Origin: Pseudomonas resinovorans NBRC 106553
Lineage (GTDB): Bacteria; Pseudomonadota; Gammaproteobacteria; Pseudomonadales; Pseudomonadaceae
DNA: 64,000 bases
Assembly: GCF_000412695.1 (NCBI RefSeq)
Contig: NC_021499.1
Span: forward strand, 992,001 to 1,056,000
Direction of reading: 5' to 3'
This document shows positions 46,455 through 56,019 of this stretch, piece by piece; the first letter of the stretch is position 1; every line of letters starts with the position of its first letter. A program made the translations under genes and the position numbers. The notes under the pieces are model-generated. The model saw only the letters and a program-made list of their open reading frames with translations. It did no database searches and had not been told where the DNA came from.

Positions 46455-47234
46455 TCACATCTCCCAGCCGAATACCGCGCAGGCATTGCGCGTGCTGGCG
46501 TCGGCCAGCTCCTCGGGCGTTACGCCGCGAATTTCCGCCAGCGCCGCGCAGATCTCCGGGAGATACTCCGGGCTGTTGCGCCCGTAGGGGTGCATGGCCG
46601 GGGCCATGTCCGGCGAGTCGGTCTCCAGCACGATGTCTTCCAGCGGCAACTGCGCCACTACCTTGCGCAGGCGGTTGGCCTGGGGCCAGGTCGGGGCGCC
46701 GCCGAGGCCGAGTCGGAAACCCAGCTTGCGGAACTCCCTGGCCTCCTCGAGGCTGCCGGCGAACGCATGGACGATACCGGCTCGCTTGAGGCGGAAGCGC
46801 TTCAGGGTGGCGATCACCGCCGCATGGCTGCGCCGCACATGCAGCAACACCGGCAATTCGAACTCCGCCGCGAGGGCCAACTGGGCCTCGAACAGCTGCT
46901 GCTGCGCATCGCGGTCCAGTTCGGTGACGAAGTAGTCCAGGCCGATCTCGCCCACGGCGCAGAGCTTGGGATGACCGGCGTGGCGCTCCAGCCACTGGCG
47001 CAATTCCACCAGGTGCTCGGCGCGGTGCTCCGCCAGGTAGACCGGGTGCAGGCCGAGGGCGATATGCAAATCGTCCTCGCTGTTGGCCAGCTCCCAGACC
47101 CGCTGCCAGTTGTCGCGGAACACCCCGAGCAGCACCTGGCGGCGGACGCCGAGGGCGCGACAACGCGCCAGCAACGCCGGGCGGTCGGCGTCGAAGTCCG
47201 GGAAGTCCAGGTGGTTGTGAGTATCGATCAGCAT
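46455..47234 (-). CDS. TatD family metal-dependent hydrolase
   Basis: A 259-residue TIM-barrel deoxyribonuclease-like hydrolase. The metal-binding motif is MLIDTHNHLDF at the N-terminus, with Glu in AVGEIGLDYF, His in LPVLLHVRRS and IVHAFAGSLEEA, and Asp in VLETDSPDMAP. It reads as the YjjV/TatD branch; a nuclease or D-aminoacyl-tRNA-like activity cannot be assigned. The ATG at 47234 is used because the catalytic motif must lie at the start of the barrel. Divergent from the aminotransferase-ABC gene and probably unrelated to it. Confidence 0.88.
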   Translation of the reverse strand: MLIDTHNHLDFPDFDADRPALLARCRALGVRRQVLLGVFRDNWQRVWELANSEDDLHIALGLHPVYLAEHRAEHLVELRQWLERHAGHPKLCAVGEIGLDYFVTELDRDAQQQLFEAQLALAAEFELPVLLHVRRSHAAVIATLKRFRLKRAGIVHAFAGSLEEAREFRKLGFRLGLGGAPTWPQANRLRKVVAQLPLEDIVLETDSPDMAPAMHPYGRNSPEYLPEICAALAEIRGVTPEELADASTRNACAVFGWEM

Positions 47235-47363
47235 GAGCGACAGCATATAGTGACGCGCACCATCGGACAGGCCCTCTGTCGGCGGATTCGGCGTTTTTTT
47301 CGGCGCATCCGCTCTGCCTCGCGACCTGCTGAATGCCAGTTGCATCCGCCTGAAAAAACGCTA

Positions 47364-47392
47364 TTGAACACTCGTTCACGCTGGGCTATGGT
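47364..47392 (+). promoter_or_regulatory. Promoter with overlapping operator-like palindrome before the aminotransferase-ABC gene
   Basis: TTGAAC (47364-47369), 17-base spacer and TATGGT (47387-47392) form a sigma-70-like promoter. An inverted repeat TGAAC actc GTTCA (47365-47378) overlaps the -35 and spacer, the position of a repressor operator. The TetR-family gene at 51867 is a candidate binder, by proximity only. Confidence 0.5.
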
Positions 47393-47460
47393 TTGCCCAC
47401 CCGCCGCCTGGTCCATGTAACCGGGCGGCCCGTTTCACTCCTTTTCAAAGGGGCTCGGAC

Positions 47461-49464
47461 ATGCGTTTCGCTTCGCTCGTGGAGAAGATGGCTGGGGCAG
47501 GCACCGCCGCCTGGGATATTCACTATGCGGCCATTGCCGCGCAACGTGCGGGCGAGGATGTCATCGTCCTCAGCATCGGCGATCCGGATATCGCCACGCC
47601 CGATGCGATCACCGCGGCGGCCATCGGCGCGCTGCAGGCCGGCGACACCCATTACTGCGATGTGGCCGGCCGCCCCGAGCTGCGCCAGGCCATCGCCGAC
47701 CTGCACGGCCGCCTCACCGGCCAGGCGGTGTCCGCGGACAGCGCCATCCTGGTCGCCGGTGCGCAGAACGGCCTGTATGCCACCGCCAGATGCCTGTTGG
47801 AGGAAGGCGACGAAGTCATCGTCTTCGATCCGGTCTACGTCACCTACGAAGCCACCCTCAAGGCCTCCGGCGCCACACTGGTGGCGGTGCCCTGTCCCGC
47901 CGAGAACGGTTTCCGCCCCGACCTCGAGGCACTGCGCGCCGCGATCAGCAAGCGCACCCGGGCGATCTTCTTCGCCAACCCGAACAACCCCACAGGTGTG
48001 GTGCTCAACGCCGCCGAGCTGGAAGCCATCGCCGACCTGGCGCGCCAGCACGACCTCTGGGTGGTGGTGGACGAGGTCTATGAAAGCCTCACCTTCGAGC
48101 AGCCGCATCTCTACTTCGCCACCCTGCCGGGGATGCAGGCGCGCACCGTGAGCATCGGCAGCCTGTCCAAGTCCCATGCCATGACCGGCTGGCGCACTGG
48201 CTGGGTAGTCGCCTGCCCGGAGCTGGTGGCGCATATCGAGAACCTCGCGCTGAACTCGCTCTACGGCCTGCCCGGCTTCGTGCAGGAGGCGGCGCTGACG
48301 GCGGTACTCGCCTACGACCAGGTGACCGGGGAGATGCGCGAACTCTATCGTCGTCGCCGCGACCTGGTGCTGGCGGCCCTGGAAGGTTGCGCGCCGCTCA
48401 AGGTGCTCAAGCCGGCGGCGGGCATGTTCGTGCTGCTGGATGTCCGCGGCAGCGGCCTGAGCTCACTGGACTTCGCCTGGCGGCTGTTCCGCGAAACCGG
48501 CGTGTCGGTGCTCGATGCCGAGGCCTTCGGCCCTGCGGCGGCCGGGTTCGTGCGCTTGTCCTACACCCTGGGCGAAGCCGAGCTGACCGAGGCCTGCGCG
48601 CGCATCCGGCGTTTCGCCGCGACCCTCAGTGCCAGCCCGGTCATCGAGGTGAGCAGGACACGCGCCGTCGCTGCGGAACCCATCCGTGTCGAGCGGCCGA
48701 AGATGGTGGAGGTGGATGCCATCCACAAGCGCTTCGGCGAGTTCGAGGTGCTCAAGGGCGTATCGCTGACGGCCCATGAAGGCAGCGTGGTGTCGCTGAT
48801 CGGCGCCAGCGGCTCGGGCAAGAGCACCCTGCTGCGCTGCATCAACATGCTGGAGATCCCCAACCAGGGCACGGTGACCGTCGATGGCGAGAGCATCCGC
48901 CTCGCCACCAACCGCATCGGTGAGCCGGTGGTGGCAGACCAGAAGCAGCTGACCCGCATCCGTTCACGGCTCGGCATGGTGTTCCAGAGCTTCAACCTCT
49001 GGCCCCACCGTACCGTACTGGAAAACCTCATCGAGGCGCCGATCCAGGTCCTGCGCGAAAGCCGCGCCGAAGCCCTGGAGCGGGCCGAGGCACTGCTGGA
49101 GCGGGTCGGCCTGGCCGCCAAGCGCCATGAGTACCCGTCCTTCCTGTCCGGCGGCCAGCAGCAGCGGGTGGCCATCGCCCGCGCCCTGGCGGTGGATCCC
49201 AAGGTCATGCTGTTCGACGAGCCCACCTCGGCGCTCGACCCGGAGCTGGTGGGCGAAGTGCTGCGGGTGATCCGTTCGCTGGCCGAAGAGGGCCGCACCA
49301 TGATCCTGGTGACCCACGAAATGGCCTTCGCCCGCGACGTTTCCAGTCATGTCGCCTTCCTCCACCAGGGCCGCATCGAAGAGGAGGGCCCGCCGCAGGA
49401 GCTGTTCCAGCGCCCGCAGAGCGAGCGCTGCAAGCAGTTCGTCAACGCGCACCAGAATCGCTGA
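47461..49464 (+). CDS. Aminotransferase fused to amino-acid ABC transporter ATPase
   Basis: A 667-residue in-frame fusion. Residues 1-390 are a class I PLP aminotransferase: FFANPNNPTGVVLN, WVVVDEVYES, the PLP lysine in SLSKSHAMTGWRTGW (Lys237) and the carboxylate-binding Arg in FVRLSY (R365). A linker of about 25 residues leads to a GlnQ/HisP-type ATPase (about 413-667) with Walker A GASGSGKST (448-456), Q-loop MVFQSFNLWPHRTVLENL, signature LSGGQQQ (562-568), Walker B VMLFDEP and H-loop His619. The following genes encode a binding protein and two permeases, so this is both the motor and probably the catabolic enzyme of one system. The reading frame is continuous with no sign of a missed stop. 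Confidence 0.9.
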   Translation: MRFASLVEKMAGAGTAAWDIHYAAIAAQRAGEDVIVLSIGDPDIATPDAITAAAIGALQAGDTHYCDVAGRPELRQAIADLHGRLTGQAVSADSAILVAGAQNGLYATARCLLEEGDEVIVFDPVYVTYEATLKASGATLVAVPCPAENGFRPDLEALRAAISKRTRAIFFANPNNPTGVVLNAAELEAIADLARQHDLWVVVDEVYESLTFEQPHLYFATLPGMQARTVSIGSLSKSHAMTGWRTGWVVACPELVAHIENLALNSLYGLPGFVQEAALTAVLAYDQVTGEMRELYRRRRDLVLAALEGCAPLKVLKPAAGMFVLLDVRGSGLSSLDFAWRLFRETGVSVLDAEAFGPAAAGFVRLSYTLGEAELTEACARIRRFAATLSASPVIEVSRTRAVAAEPIRVERPKMVEVDAIHKRFGEFEVLKGVSLTAHEGSVVSLIGASGSGKSTLLRCINMLEIPNQGTVTVDGESIRLATNRIGEPVVADQKQLTRIRSRLGMVFQSFNLWPHRTVLENLIEAPIQVLRESRAEALERAEALLERVGLAAKRHEYPSFLSGGQQQRVAIARALAVDPKVMLFDEPTSALDPELVGEVLRVIRSLAEEGRTMILVTHEMAFARDVSSHVAFLHQGRIEEEGPPQELFQRPQSERCKQFVNAHQNR

Positions 49465-49535
49465 CCCCGGCCGCCGGCGGCGGCCATCGCGACAAGCTCT
49501 AACCACAACAACATCAAGCAGAGCAGGGGAACACC

Positions 49536-50321
49536 ATGAAGAAGACTCGACTTACTAGCTGGATGGCGGGCGCGGTAATGCTCATGGCTGGCGCGGCGGG
49601 CGCGCAGGCGGAAACCCTGAGGTTCGCCATGGCGGCCGAACCCTACCCCCCCTTCTCCTTCAAGCAACCCAACGGTGAATGGGCCGGCTTCGAGCCCGAC
49701 CTGATCCGCGCCCTCTGTGCGCAGATGCAGGCCCAATGCGAGCTCAAGGATGTCGCCTGGGACGGCATCATCCCGGCCCTGCTGGCGAAGAAGGTCGACG
49801 TCATCTTCAACTCCCTGTCCATCACCGAGGAGCGGGAACAGCAGATCGCCTTCAGTCGCGCCTACTACGGCACCGACGTCGGCGTGGCGGCACCCAAGGG
49901 CATGACCGTGGACATCAGTCCCGAAGGCCTGAAGGGCAAGACCATCGGCGTGCAGATCTCCACGGTCAGCTCCAACTACCTGAAGAAGTACTACGAGAAG
50001 ATCGCCAACGTCCGCTACTACGAGACCCAGGACCAGGTGAACGCCGACCTCCTGGCCGGACGCCTGGACCTGATGCTGGCGGACGCCAGCGCCGTGAGCA
50101 GCTTCATGAAGACCCCCGACGCCCAGGCCGGCGGCCTCGAATTCAAGGGCAACGTGCCCCACGACCCGCTGTTCGGCCGCGGCGTCGGCGCGGGCCTGCG
50201 CAAGGAAGACCAGCAGCTCAAGGCGAAGCTCGACGACGCCATCGGCAAGCTGCTGGCCAGCGAGGACTACAAGGCCATCTCCGCGCGCTACTTCGATTTC
50301 AGCGTGGCACCAAAGCAGTGA
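49536..50321 (+). CDS. Amino-acid ABC transporter periplasmic substrate-binding protein
   Basis: Family 3 solute-binding protein, 261 residues, with signal peptide MKKTRLTSWMAGAVMLMAGAAGAQA. The binding-site region shows RFAMAAEPYPPFSFKQPNGEWAG, FEPDLIRALC, DGIIPALLAKKVDVIFNSLSITEER and KGKTIGVQISTVSSNYL, typical of arginine/histidine/opine-type proteins. Cleavage is expected after AQA. Substrate cannot be fixed from sequence, though similarity to lysine/arginine/ornithine and opine binders suggests a basic or N-substituted amino acid. A strong AGGGGA-type ribosome site precedes it. Confidence 0.9.
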   Translation: MKKTRLTSWMAGAVMLMAGAAGAQAETLRFAMAAEPYPPFSFKQPNGEWAGFEPDLIRALCAQMQAQCELKDVAWDGIIPALLAKKVDVIFNSLSITEEREQQIAFSRAYYGTDVGVAAPKGMTVDISPEGLKGKTIGVQISTVSSNYLKKYYEKIANVRYYETQDQVNADLLAGRLDLMLADASAVSSFMKTPDAQAGGLEFKGNVPHDPLFGRGVGAGLRKEDQQLKAKLDDAIGKLLASEDYKAISARYFDFSVAPKQ

Positions 50322-50391
50322 TGGCGGCACCGCCGCGTCTTCACGAGCGGCGGTTACTGCTGGGGTCCGTTACTGAACTCGAGGATTTGTC

Positions 50392-51102
50392 ATGTCGTCT
50401 TTCTTTGAGCTGGTCGGCTTTGGCGACCAGGGCTGGGGTGGCGCACTGCTGAAGGGGCTGTGGGTCACCCTGCAGATATCCTTCGGCGCTTTCCTGGTTG
50501 GAATGCTGATCGGGCTGGCGGTGGCTACCGTCAAGCTGAATGGGCCCCGGCCGCTGGTACGTGTGGCGCAGCTCTACACAACCCTGTGCCGCTCGGTGCC
50601 GGAACTGCTGTTGATCCTGTTGCTGTTCTACGTCGGTTCCATGGGGCTCGACCAGCTGTTCGCCTGGCTCGGCTACGGCGGGCTGCAGCTCGACGGCACC
50701 CTGGTGGCGATCGCGGTGCTGGGCCTGGTGCAGGGCGCCTATGCCGCGGAGATCTTCCGCGCCGCCATCCAGGCCGTGCCCTACGGGCAGATCGAGGCCG
50801 CCAGGGCGTTCGGCATGCGCGGGCGCGCGCTGTTCCTCCGGGTCACGCTGCCGGCCATGGCGCCCCACGCCCTGGCCGGGATGGCCAACCTGTGGGTCGT
50901 GCTGATCAAGGACAGTGCGCTGATCAGCGTGGTGGGCACCAACGAACTGCTCTTCACGGCCAAGCAGGCCGCCGGTTCGACGCGTCACTACCTGACCTTC
51001 TACCTGGTTGCGGCGGCGATGTATTACCTGCTGACGCTGATGTCCAACCTGCTGTGCGGCTGGCTGGAACGTCGTTTCCAACGCTGGATGCCATCGGTAT
51101 GA
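50392..51102 (+). CDS. Amino-acid ABC transporter permease (HisQ-like)
   Basis: A 236-residue inner-membrane permease with five or six helices and the EAA coupling motif EAARAFGMRGRALFLRVTLP that docks on the ATPase. The N-terminal signature LLKGLWVTLQISFGAFLVGMLIG and the LLLILLLFYVGS region are typical of the HisQ/GlnP family. Preceded by a 70-base gap from the binding protein and 10 bases before the second permease. Confidence 0.92.
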   Translation: MSSFFELVGFGDQGWGGALLKGLWVTLQISFGAFLVGMLIGLAVATVKLNGPRPLVRVAQLYTTLCRSVPELLLILLLFYVGSMGLDQLFAWLGYGGLQLDGTLVAIAVLGLVQGAYAAEIFRAAIQAVPYGQIEAARAFGMRGRALFLRVTLPAMAPHALAGMANLWVVLIKDSALISVVGTNELLFTAKQAAGSTRHYLTFYLVAAAMYYLLTLMSNLLCGWLERRFQRWMPSV

Positions 51103-51112
51103 GGGCCTGCGT

Positions 51113-51808
51113 ATGAACACGCACTGGATAGTCGAATACAGCGGGCAACTGCTCGACGGCCTCGGCACCACCCTCACGCTGCTGGCGTTGTCGGCGGTGC
51201 TGGGGTTTGCCCTGGCGGTGCTGGTGGCGTTGGGCAGGATGTCGCGCAATCCGCTGGTCGCCGCGCCGAGCATCGCCTTCACCAGCGTGATCCGTGGCAC
51301 GCCGCTGCTGGTGCAGATCTACATCTTCTACTACGGCCTGGGCAGCCTCTTCGCCCAGTTCCCGCTGATCCGTGGCAGCGTGCTCTGGCCGTACCTGCGT
51401 GACGGCTATTGGTACATCGCCGTTGCGCTGATCCTCTCGGTGGGAGCCTACGTCGGCGAAGTGGTGCGGGGTGGCCTGCGGGCGGTGCCCAGGGGTGAGC
51501 TCGAGGCCGCGGCGGCCTTCGGCATGACCCGGCGGCAGGTGTTGTGGCGGGTCAGGTTGCCGCGGGCGATTCGCCTGCTGCTGCCGACCCTGGCCGGTGA
51601 ATCCGTGCTGCTGCTCAAATCCACCGCGCTGGCGTCAACCGTGGCGGTGGTGGATCTGCTGGGGGCGGCCAACGTAGTCCGCGCGCAGACCTACCAGGTC
51701 TATCAGCCGCTGCTGCTGGTGGCGGGCATCTATATCTGCCTGACCTTCATCATCGAGTCGGGATTCAGCCTGGCGGAGCGGCGAACCATGTTTCGCCGGG
51801 CGACCTGA
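51113..51808 (+). CDS. Amino-acid ABC transporter permease (HisM-like)
   Basis: Second permease, 231 residues, completing a HisQM-type heterodimer. Its EAA motif is EAAAAFGMTRRQVLWRVRLPRA, and the periplasmic-facing block RGTPLLVQIYIFYYG is typical of HisM/OccM. Membrane helices near 15-40, 60-80, 90-105, 150-170 and 200-215. Together with the adjoining genes and the fused ATPase, no separate ATPase gene is needed. Confidence 0.92.
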   Translation: MNTHWIVEYSGQLLDGLGTTLTLLALSAVLGFALAVLVALGRMSRNPLVAAPSIAFTSVIRGTPLLVQIYIFYYGLGSLFAQFPLIRGSVLWPYLRDGYWYIAVALILSVGAYVGEVVRGGLRAVPRGELEAAAAFGMTRRQVLWRVRLPRAIRLLLPTLAGESVLLLKSTALASTVAVVDLLGAANVVRAQTYQVYQPLLLVAGIYICLTFIIESGFSLAERRTMFRRAT

Positions 51809-51866
51809 CAACCGGAAATGGCCGTGGCAGCGCATTCGCACATGAAGGCGCCGCCACGGGGAGATT

Positions 51867-52490
51867 TCAGGCGTAGGAGCCGCGTCGCAGGCTGTCCACC
51901 CAGCGGCGGCTGATTTCCAGGCCTTCCTCGGCGCTGAAGTTGTCGGGGTTCAGGCACCACTCCAGCCACAGGCCATCGAGCATGGCCGAGAGGCCGATGG
52001 CGGCCAGGCGCGGCTTGGCGATGGTAAAGCCTTCTTCCCGGGCAAGGCCGCAGAGCAGTTTTTCCAGCAGCACCAGGGAGCCGCCGTAGGTGCGTTCGTG
52101 GGCCTGGTTAACCTGCGGCGAATGGCGGATCAGGCTCCAGAACACCACCCAGGGGCTGAGCAGGTCGGGGTCGAGGGTTACCGGAGAAAAATAGCAGGTG
52201 AGGTAGGCTTCCAGGCGGGCGGAGGGCGTGGGCCCTGCGGCATCGATGCTCGCCTGCAGCCGCTGGCTGACTTCGCTGGCGAGGGTTTCGTAGGCCTGGG
52301 CCACCAGGGCGTCGATGCTGCCGAAGTAGTGGTTGATCAAGCCGACGGCGACATTGGCTTCCTTGGCGATGCGGCGCACCGAAATACCCGCATGGCCTTC
52401 GGCGACCAGGCAGCGCAGGGCCGCGCGTACCAGGTGTTCGCGGCGCTCGTCGGGGTTGGTCCGGGGTTGTCTTTCGCGGGGCGTTTCCAA
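51867..52490 (-). CDS. TetR family transcriptional regulator (BetI-like)
   Basis: A 207-residue repressor. The N-terminal helix-turn-helix reads HAGISVRRIAKEANVAVGLI, with INHYFGSIDALVAQAYETL of the BetI/AcrR-type; the C-terminal part resembles the BetI ligand-binding domain (SPWVVFWSLIRHSPQVNQAH). It is divergent from the deacylase gene and lies between the transporter and that gene, so it probably controls both. Likely effector: the transported substrate or its product. Confidence 0.85.
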   Translation of the reverse strand: METPRERQPRTNPDERREHLVRAALRCLVAEGHAGISVRRIAKEANVAVGLINHYFGSIDALVAQAYETLASEVSQRLQASIDAAGPTPSARLEAYLTCYFSPVTLDPDLLSPWVVFWSLIRHSPQVNQAHERTYGGSLVLLEKLLCGLAREEGFTIAKPRLAAIGLSAMLDGLWLEWCLNPDNFSAEEGLEISRRWVDSLRRGSYA

Positions 52491-52529
52491 GGGGCGATTT
52501 CCTTCGCTCTATGGGCCGGGATAGTACCG

Positions 52530-52543
52530 CCTGGCCAGGCGAC
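52530..52543. promoter_or_regulatory. Perfect palindrome in the TetR-deacylase intergenic region
   Basis: CGCCTGGCCAGGCG, a perfect 14-base inverted repeat, about 40 bases upstream of each gene start. It is a candidate operator for the TetR protein, although it differs from the TGAAC/GTTCA palindrome before the fusion gene. Confidence 0.4.
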
Positions 52544-52586
52544 ACACCAAGCGCCGGGAGCACCCGGCAGCATTAGGAGGTAGGAC

Positions 52587-53600
52587 ATGATCGAAGACGT
52601 TTCCCTGAGCGTGCCGGCGGATTCCGGCGCCCCGTTGCGGGTTCCGGCCTGGCGCCTGGACAGTGGCAAGCCGGGGCCGCGGGTGCACCTGCAGGCCGGC
52701 GTCCACGCCGACGAGATCGCCGGCATGCTGGTGCTGCACACGTTGTTGCCGCGCCTCGAGGAGGCCGCCGAGCAGGGCCTGTTGCGCGGCAGCGTGACCC
52801 TGGTGCCGCAAGCCAACCCGCTGGGTATCGGCCAGTTCCGCCACGGGCGCATCCTCGGCCGGGTGCACGAGCCCACCAGCCGCAACTTCAATCGCGGCTT
52901 CCCGGCCTCGGCCGCGCAGGAGCGACCGGCGGGCAACCTGGCCGCCTGGCAGAAGGCCCTGGCGACGCTGGCGGCGGACGCCGATATCGTCCTCGACCTG
53001 CACACCGACGACGAGGCGGTGCCATACGTCTATCTGCACCAGTGCTTCTGGCCGGCCGGCCAGGACCTGGCGGCTGCCCTGGGGGCCGAGGTGGCGATCA
53101 TCTGGGAGGGCGACAGCGATGGTGCCTTCGAGGAAGTGGTGATCGCGCCCTGGCTGGCGGAAGGGTGCTTCGACGGACGCCTGGTGTCCACCGTCGAGCT
53201 GCGGGGCCAGGCCGATGTCAGCGACGACCTGGCGCAGCGCGATGCCGATGGCCTCTATGCATTTCTCTGCGCGCGCGGCCTGATCGCCCAGGCCGTGGAG
53301 CTGCCGCAGTGGCGGGGCAGGGCGGTGCCCATCGGGCATATGGAAACCGTCTTCGCGCCGACGGCGGGGGTGCTGGTGTTCGAGCGTGAGCTGGGGGCGG
53401 AGGTGCAGGCGGGCGAGCGCTTCGCCCGGATCATCGCCAGGCCCGGCGACCCTGGCAGCGAGCAGGTGCTGGCGGCGCCCCAGGCGGGCCTGTTCGTCAC
53501 CCGTTACCGCGACCGGCTGGTGCCGGCGGGGGCGATAGTGGGCAAGTTCACCGGCTCGGCGCCGTCGAGCACCTGGAGCGAAGGGGCGCTCGATCCTTGA
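52587..53600 (+). CDS. Succinylglutamate desuccinylase/aspartoacylase family amidohydrolase
   Basis: A zinc metallohydrolase of the AstE/AspA (M14-like) family, 337 residues, expected to release an acyl group from an N-acylated amino acid. Zinc ligands are visible as His40 and Glu43 (GVHADEIAG) and His139 (DLHTDD); a catalytic Glu lies in STVELRGQAD (E204), and the substrate-binding patch is SRNFNRGFP. It is preceded by TAGGAGGTAGGAC. Placement next to the ABC system supports deacylation of an imported N-acyl amino acid. True AstE acts on N2-succinylglutamate, but the ast operon is not here, so substrate is open. Confidence 0.85.
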   Translation: MIEDVSLSVPADSGAPLRVPAWRLDSGKPGPRVHLQAGVHADEIAGMLVLHTLLPRLEEAAEQGLLRGSVTLVPQANPLGIGQFRHGRILGRVHEPTSRNFNRGFPASAAQERPAGNLAAWQKALATLAADADIVLDLHTDDEAVPYVYLHQCFWPAGQDLAAALGAEVAIIWEGDSDGAFEEVVIAPWLAEGCFDGRLVSTVELRGQADVSDDLAQRDADGLYAFLCARGLIAQAVELPQWRGRAVPIGHMETVFAPTAGVLVFERELGAEVQAGERFARIIARPGDPGSEQVLAAPQAGLFVTRYRDRLVPAGAIVGKFTGSAPSSTWSEGALDP

Positions 53601-53617
53601 CTTGATGCCTGGCGTAG

Positions 53618-53826
53618 GGTGGATGGCGCTTTTCCATCCACCGTCGGTGCCATGTCGGGTCCCGATGGTGGACCGGTAAAGCGTGGTCCACCCGCCAGGT
53701 GGCGTGCCCCATCTGCTTGGAGCTGAGCAGTAGCCCGGCTTCGAATCCCGATGTTGGGTTTCGCTGCGCTCTACCCAACCTACAGGGCGTGCTTCGGTAG
53801 GGTGGATGGCGCTTTTTCCATCCACC
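53618..53826. repeat. Cluster of four palindromic intergenic repeats
   Basis: GGTGGATGG...CCATCCACC at 53618-53642, GGTGGACC...GGTCCACC at 53667-53692, GTTGGGT...ACCCAAC at 53753-53779 and GGTGGATGG...CCATCCACC at 53801-53826. All are short hairpins in the 245-base gap between the deacylase and prfC, convergent genes. The third belongs to a different but similar GTTGGGT-type family. Confidence 0.7.
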
Positions 53827-53845
53827 ATCGGCGTTATGCCGGACC

Positions 53846-55429
<1,584 letters not shown>

Positions 55430-56019
55430 GGATGCGTGCCTGCTGGAATCCGATGGCGGGGCGCGGACGGCCCGGAAAAGCGCGGGATTATAGCGGGAAA
55501 TGGCCGGCCGATCAGCGCCGCCGGGCGTTCGGCGGCTAGCGCAGTTCAACGATCCGCCCGGAGCTGGCTCCGCCATCTGGAACCGGAAGCGCAATGACAG
55601 ACGCCACCCCCCGCTCGCCACCCCATCATCGCCCCCTTCCTTCTGACGATTTCCTAGCCTCTGTCATCGGCCTGAAACCCGCATCTGTGCAGCATTCCAT
55701 GACGTTTTGTTGAGTATTCGAAACAGTCAACTGGCGATGCGACAAAGGGATGCACGAAAGCGGCAATTTTTGATTGATCTGTGGTTCCTGTGGTCCTAAA
55801 GTTCGCGCCCGAACGTCCATGCTGGCAACGATCCATCCGGCTCAAGTACTGACGACGAGAGGTTTGATGTCGGAAACGACTGAAGATCCTCGGCGACATG
55901 CCTTGGGAAGTAGGCGAACCAAAGTGGGGAAACTGATCAGACGTTCCGGCCCGTTGTCCAACACGACACCTGGCCACCCCTAACAACCTTTGTTTGTTTT
56001 GCCATATGGAGTCCCTCGC
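55430..56019. promoter_or_regulatory. Long leader region of speC with a promoter
   Basis: A 590-base spacer between divergent prfC and speC. TTGATC (55774-55779), 17-base spacer and TAAAGT (55797-55802) give a plausible sigma-70 promoter about 220 bases before the speC start, so the transcript would have a long 5' leader containing the short ORF at 55867. The first 340 bases appear empty apart from the likely prfC promoter region. Confidence 0.55.
55867..55983 (+). CDS. Putative 38-residue arginine-rich leader peptide upstream of speC
   Basis: Reads MSETTEDPRRHALGSRRTKV, then GKLIRRSGPLSNTTPGHP, stopping 36 bases before speC. It has three Arg-Arg pairs, encoded CGG-CGA, AGG-CGA and AGA-CGT; AGG, AGA and CGA are rare in high-GC pseudomonads. 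A GAGAGG ribosome site lies four bases before the ATG. Tandem rare Arg codons are the hallmark of ornithine-sensing leader peptides upstream of speF in E. coli (SpeFL/OrnL), with which only an R-R-T string is shared. A real peptide is inferred, not shown; a chance ORF is possible. Confidence 0.45.
   Translation: MSETTEDPRRHALGSRRTKVGKLIRRSGPLSNTTPGHP

Noticed and set aside
53551..53780. Short ORFs in the repeat cluster before prfC
   Set aside because: They are created by the palindromic repeats and have no start context or domain.
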